This document shows positions 6,866 to 8,377 of a DNA stretch of 8,377 nucleotides, in pieces. Within the stretch, counting starts at the first letter, position 1; the number at the start of each line of letters is the position of its first letter. The stretch comes from DAOUEH01 sp034430515 (GTDB lineage: Bacteria > Chloroflexota > Dehalococcoidia > Dehalococcoidales > RBG-16-60-22): positions 1 to 8,377 of the forward strand of contig DAOUEP010000081.1 in NCBI GenBank assembly GCA_034430515.1. The letters run 5' to 3'. The notes under the pieces were generated by a model, which was not told the origin of the DNA, did not search any database, and saw nothing but the letters and a program-made list of their open reading frames with translations. The position numbers were made by a program, and so were the translations under genes.

Positions 6866-8067
6866 GGCATGATTTGACGGGCACATTTATCACGCTGGAA
6901 AGAAGGTCGCGGGGCTACCGCAACGCCGTCATCGCCCTGGGGGCGCTGGCGCTGGCGGGTCTGGTGGCGTTTATTATCAGCTACGTGGCCGGGCACCAGA
7001 CCTTCGGCAGCTCCAACACCGTCCCCTGGGGGCTGCCCATCGTGCTGGCGATATACCTCATCGGCCTCAGCGCCGGGTCGCTGATACTTTCCTCGCTGAC
7101 CTACGTCTTCGGGCGCGAGGAGTACCGCCCCATCGCCCGGCTGGCCGTGTTCCTGGCCGTGGTGCTCATCTTCGGGGCGATGCTGGCCATCCTCGTTGAC
7201 CTGGGCCGCCCCGAGAAGTTCTGGCGGCTCTTCATGTTCTTCTACATGAACAACATGCGCTCCATGTTCGCCATCAACGGCATCCTCTACGGCGGCTATT
7301 TCGTCATCAGCCTGGTCTACCTAGGGATAATCTTCGCCGGCAAGGCCGCCGCCGCCCGCATTACCGGCATTATCGCCGCCGCCTGGGCGATACTGGTGCA
7401 CCTGGGCACCGGGGCCATCTTCGGCTTCATCGCCGCCCGCGAGGCCTGGTTCTCGGCATTGCGCCCCCTGGAGTTTCTGGCGGCGGCGCTGACCTCCGGG
7501 GTAGCCTTATTGATTGTCGCCGTGGTGGCGACCTTTACCCTGACCAAGCGCGAGGTCAAGAACGACATGATTGCCTCGCTGGGGCGCCTGCTGGCGGCGT
7601 TCATCATCGTCCTGCTCGTCCTCGTCTTTATCGACAAGCTCACCCATCTATATGCCCCGGAGCGCGACGCCGTTATCTACATGCTGGCCGGGCCTTCTAG
7701 CTGGATTTTCTGGGTCTTCCAGATCGGCCTGGGGGCGGTCGTGCCGCTGGTCATTCTCTTCAACCGCAAGCTCAACAAGACCGTCCGCTGGCTCATGCTG
7801 GCGGCGGCCGCGGTGGTGGTCGGCGTCTTCTTCGAGCGCTACTACCTGGTGATTCCCGGGGCGGCCTACCCGCAGGCCTACGCCCCCGGCCATATCGAGG
7901 GGGTGTGGGGGGCGACGGGTTCATTCGCACTGACGCCCATCGAGATTATTCTGGCCGTCGGCATCGTCGCCGCGCTGGGGCTTTTTTACCTGCTGGGTCT
8001 AAAATACCTGGAGCTTACCCCGGCGCTACCGCCCGAGACGAAAGGCGACGGGGAGACCGACCCATGA
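6862..8067 (+). CDS. NrfD/PsrC-family integral membrane subunit
   Basis: A 401-residue polytopic protein expected to anchor the complex and exchange electrons with the quinone pool. I count about ten hydrophobic segments, for example near residues 21-43, 52-78, 90-112, 135-158, 165-190, 197-220, 235-258, 275-295, 308-331 and 355-380. PsrC of Thermus has eight helices, so this resembles the longer ten-helix NrfD branch. Family-like features include LVDLGRPEKFW after the third segment, WAILVHLGTGAIFGFIAAR in the fifth segment, and a charged, soluble C-terminal tail. The start is a GTG sharing 4 nt (GTGA) with the stop of the FeS gene; its own stop overlaps the next gene by ATGA. Both overlaps support one co-translated operon. 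Confidence 0.88.
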   Translation: MRHDLTGTFITLERRSRGYRNAVIALGALALAGLVAFIISYVAGHQTFGSSNTVPWGLPIVLAIYLIGLSAGSLILSSLTYVFGREEYRPIARLAVFLAVVLIFGAMLAILVDLGRPEKFWRLFMFFYMNNMRSMFAINGILYGGYFVISLVYLGIIFAGKAAAARITGIIAAAWAILVHLGTGAIFGFIAAREAWFSALRPLEFLAAALTSGVALLIVAVVATFTLTKREVKNDMIASLGRLLAAFIIVLLVLVFIDKLTHLYAPERDAVIYMLAGPSSWIFWVFQIGLGAVVPLVILFNRKLNKTVRWLMLAAAAVVVGVFFERYYLVIPGAAYPQAYAPGHIEGVWGATGSFALTPIEIILAVGIVAALGLFYLLGLKYLELTPALPPETKGDGETDP

Positions 8068-8377
8068 GCGAGGACGTGAAAATCACCCGCCGCGAGCTTT
8101 TGACCAAGATTTCCCCGCTGGGGAAGGTAACGCTGGATAAGGCGCGCTGCACCGCCTGCGGCCTCTGCATCAGCGAGTGCCCCACCGGCGCGCTCCGAAT
8201 TGACACGGATGATAAAGGGGGCTTTCGGATTATTTTTAAGCACGGCCTCTGCACCGCCTGCGGGGCCTGCCGGGAGATTTGCCCGGAAAAGTGCCTCAGC
8301 GTCCGGCGCGGGCTGGACACCGGCGGGCTTGACGGCGAGACCGTTTTGTTCCGCGATAATCTGGTCTGCTGCCGCGA
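8064..8377 (+). CDS. 2x[4Fe-4S] ferredoxin-type protein (partial, 3' end beyond window)
   Basis: The first 104 residues of an iron-sulfur protein. Two complete [4Fe-4S] motifs are present: C29-x2-C32-x2-C35-x3-C39-P and C63-x2-C66-x2-C69-x3-C73-P, the classical bacterial ferredoxin pattern. Further cysteines at C77, C102 and C103 may belong to another cluster or a metal site continued outside the window. The N-terminus has TRRELLTK at 8-15, which looks like a Tat twin-arginine box, but no hydrophobic stretch follows it. The ATG overlaps the stop of the membrane-subunit gene (ATGA), and a good GGGGAGA lies at 8050-8056. It is probably an accessory electron carrier or assembly factor of the molybdoenzyme complex. 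The exact role is unknown. Confidence 0.8.
   Translation, partial: MSEDVKITRRELLTKISPLGKVTLDKARCTACGLCISECPTGALRIDTDDKGGFRIIFKHGLCTACGACREICPEKCLSVRRGLDTGGLDGETVLFRDNLVCCR

Noticed and set aside
6113..6886. Minus-strand open frame (257 codons)
   Set aside because: It is antisense to the FeS subunit, whose sixteen ordered cysteines prove the plus-strand frame.

Overview
This GC-rich window (roughly two thirds G+C by eye) is almost fully coding. It holds two divergent gene sets that read away from a 133-bp control region at 3731-3863. Both ends cut through a gene. I see no RNA genes, insertion sequences, CRISPR arrays or stable terminators. The gene content suggests a strictly anaerobic, corrinoid-using, respiring bacterium. 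Dehalococcoidia-type Chloroflexota or a high-GC clostridial lineage would fit, but the taxon is inference only.

Left arm (minus strand, 3730 down to 1): an SDR-family oxidoreductase, then a B12-dependent glutamate-mutase-like set: the catalytic E chain (GlmE type), the corrinoid-binding S chain (GlmS type) and the ATPase reactivase (GlmL type, cut by the window edge). Gaps are only 16, 26 and 20 nt, so this looks like one transcript. GlmS and GlmL look canonical. GlmE does not: aligned from memory to the Clostridium cochlearium enzyme, it keeps the three carboxylate-binding arginines but lacks the residues that hold and deprotonate the substrate amino group. No methylaspartase gene is visible; an SDR leads the operon instead. 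The set may therefore be a carbon-skeleton mutase for a different dicarboxylic acid. This is the most interesting point of the window.

Right arm (plus strand, 3864 to 8377): a complex iron-sulfur molybdoenzyme of polysulfide/thiosulfate reductase type. It comprises a Tat-exported molybdopterin catalytic subunit, a four-cluster ferredoxin-like electron-transfer subunit, an NrfD/PsrC-type membrane quinone-interacting subunit with about ten helices, and the start of a further 2x[4Fe-4S] protein. The genes are separated by 2 nt or overlap by 4 nt. Together they would pass electrons between the membrane quinone pool and an exported active site; the substrate cannot be read from the sequence.

The control region has a plausible sigma70-type promoter for each arm and a perfect 15-bp palindrome covering the right-arm -10 box, with a third half-site 21 bp downstream. 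This suggests repressor control of the molybdoenzyme operon.
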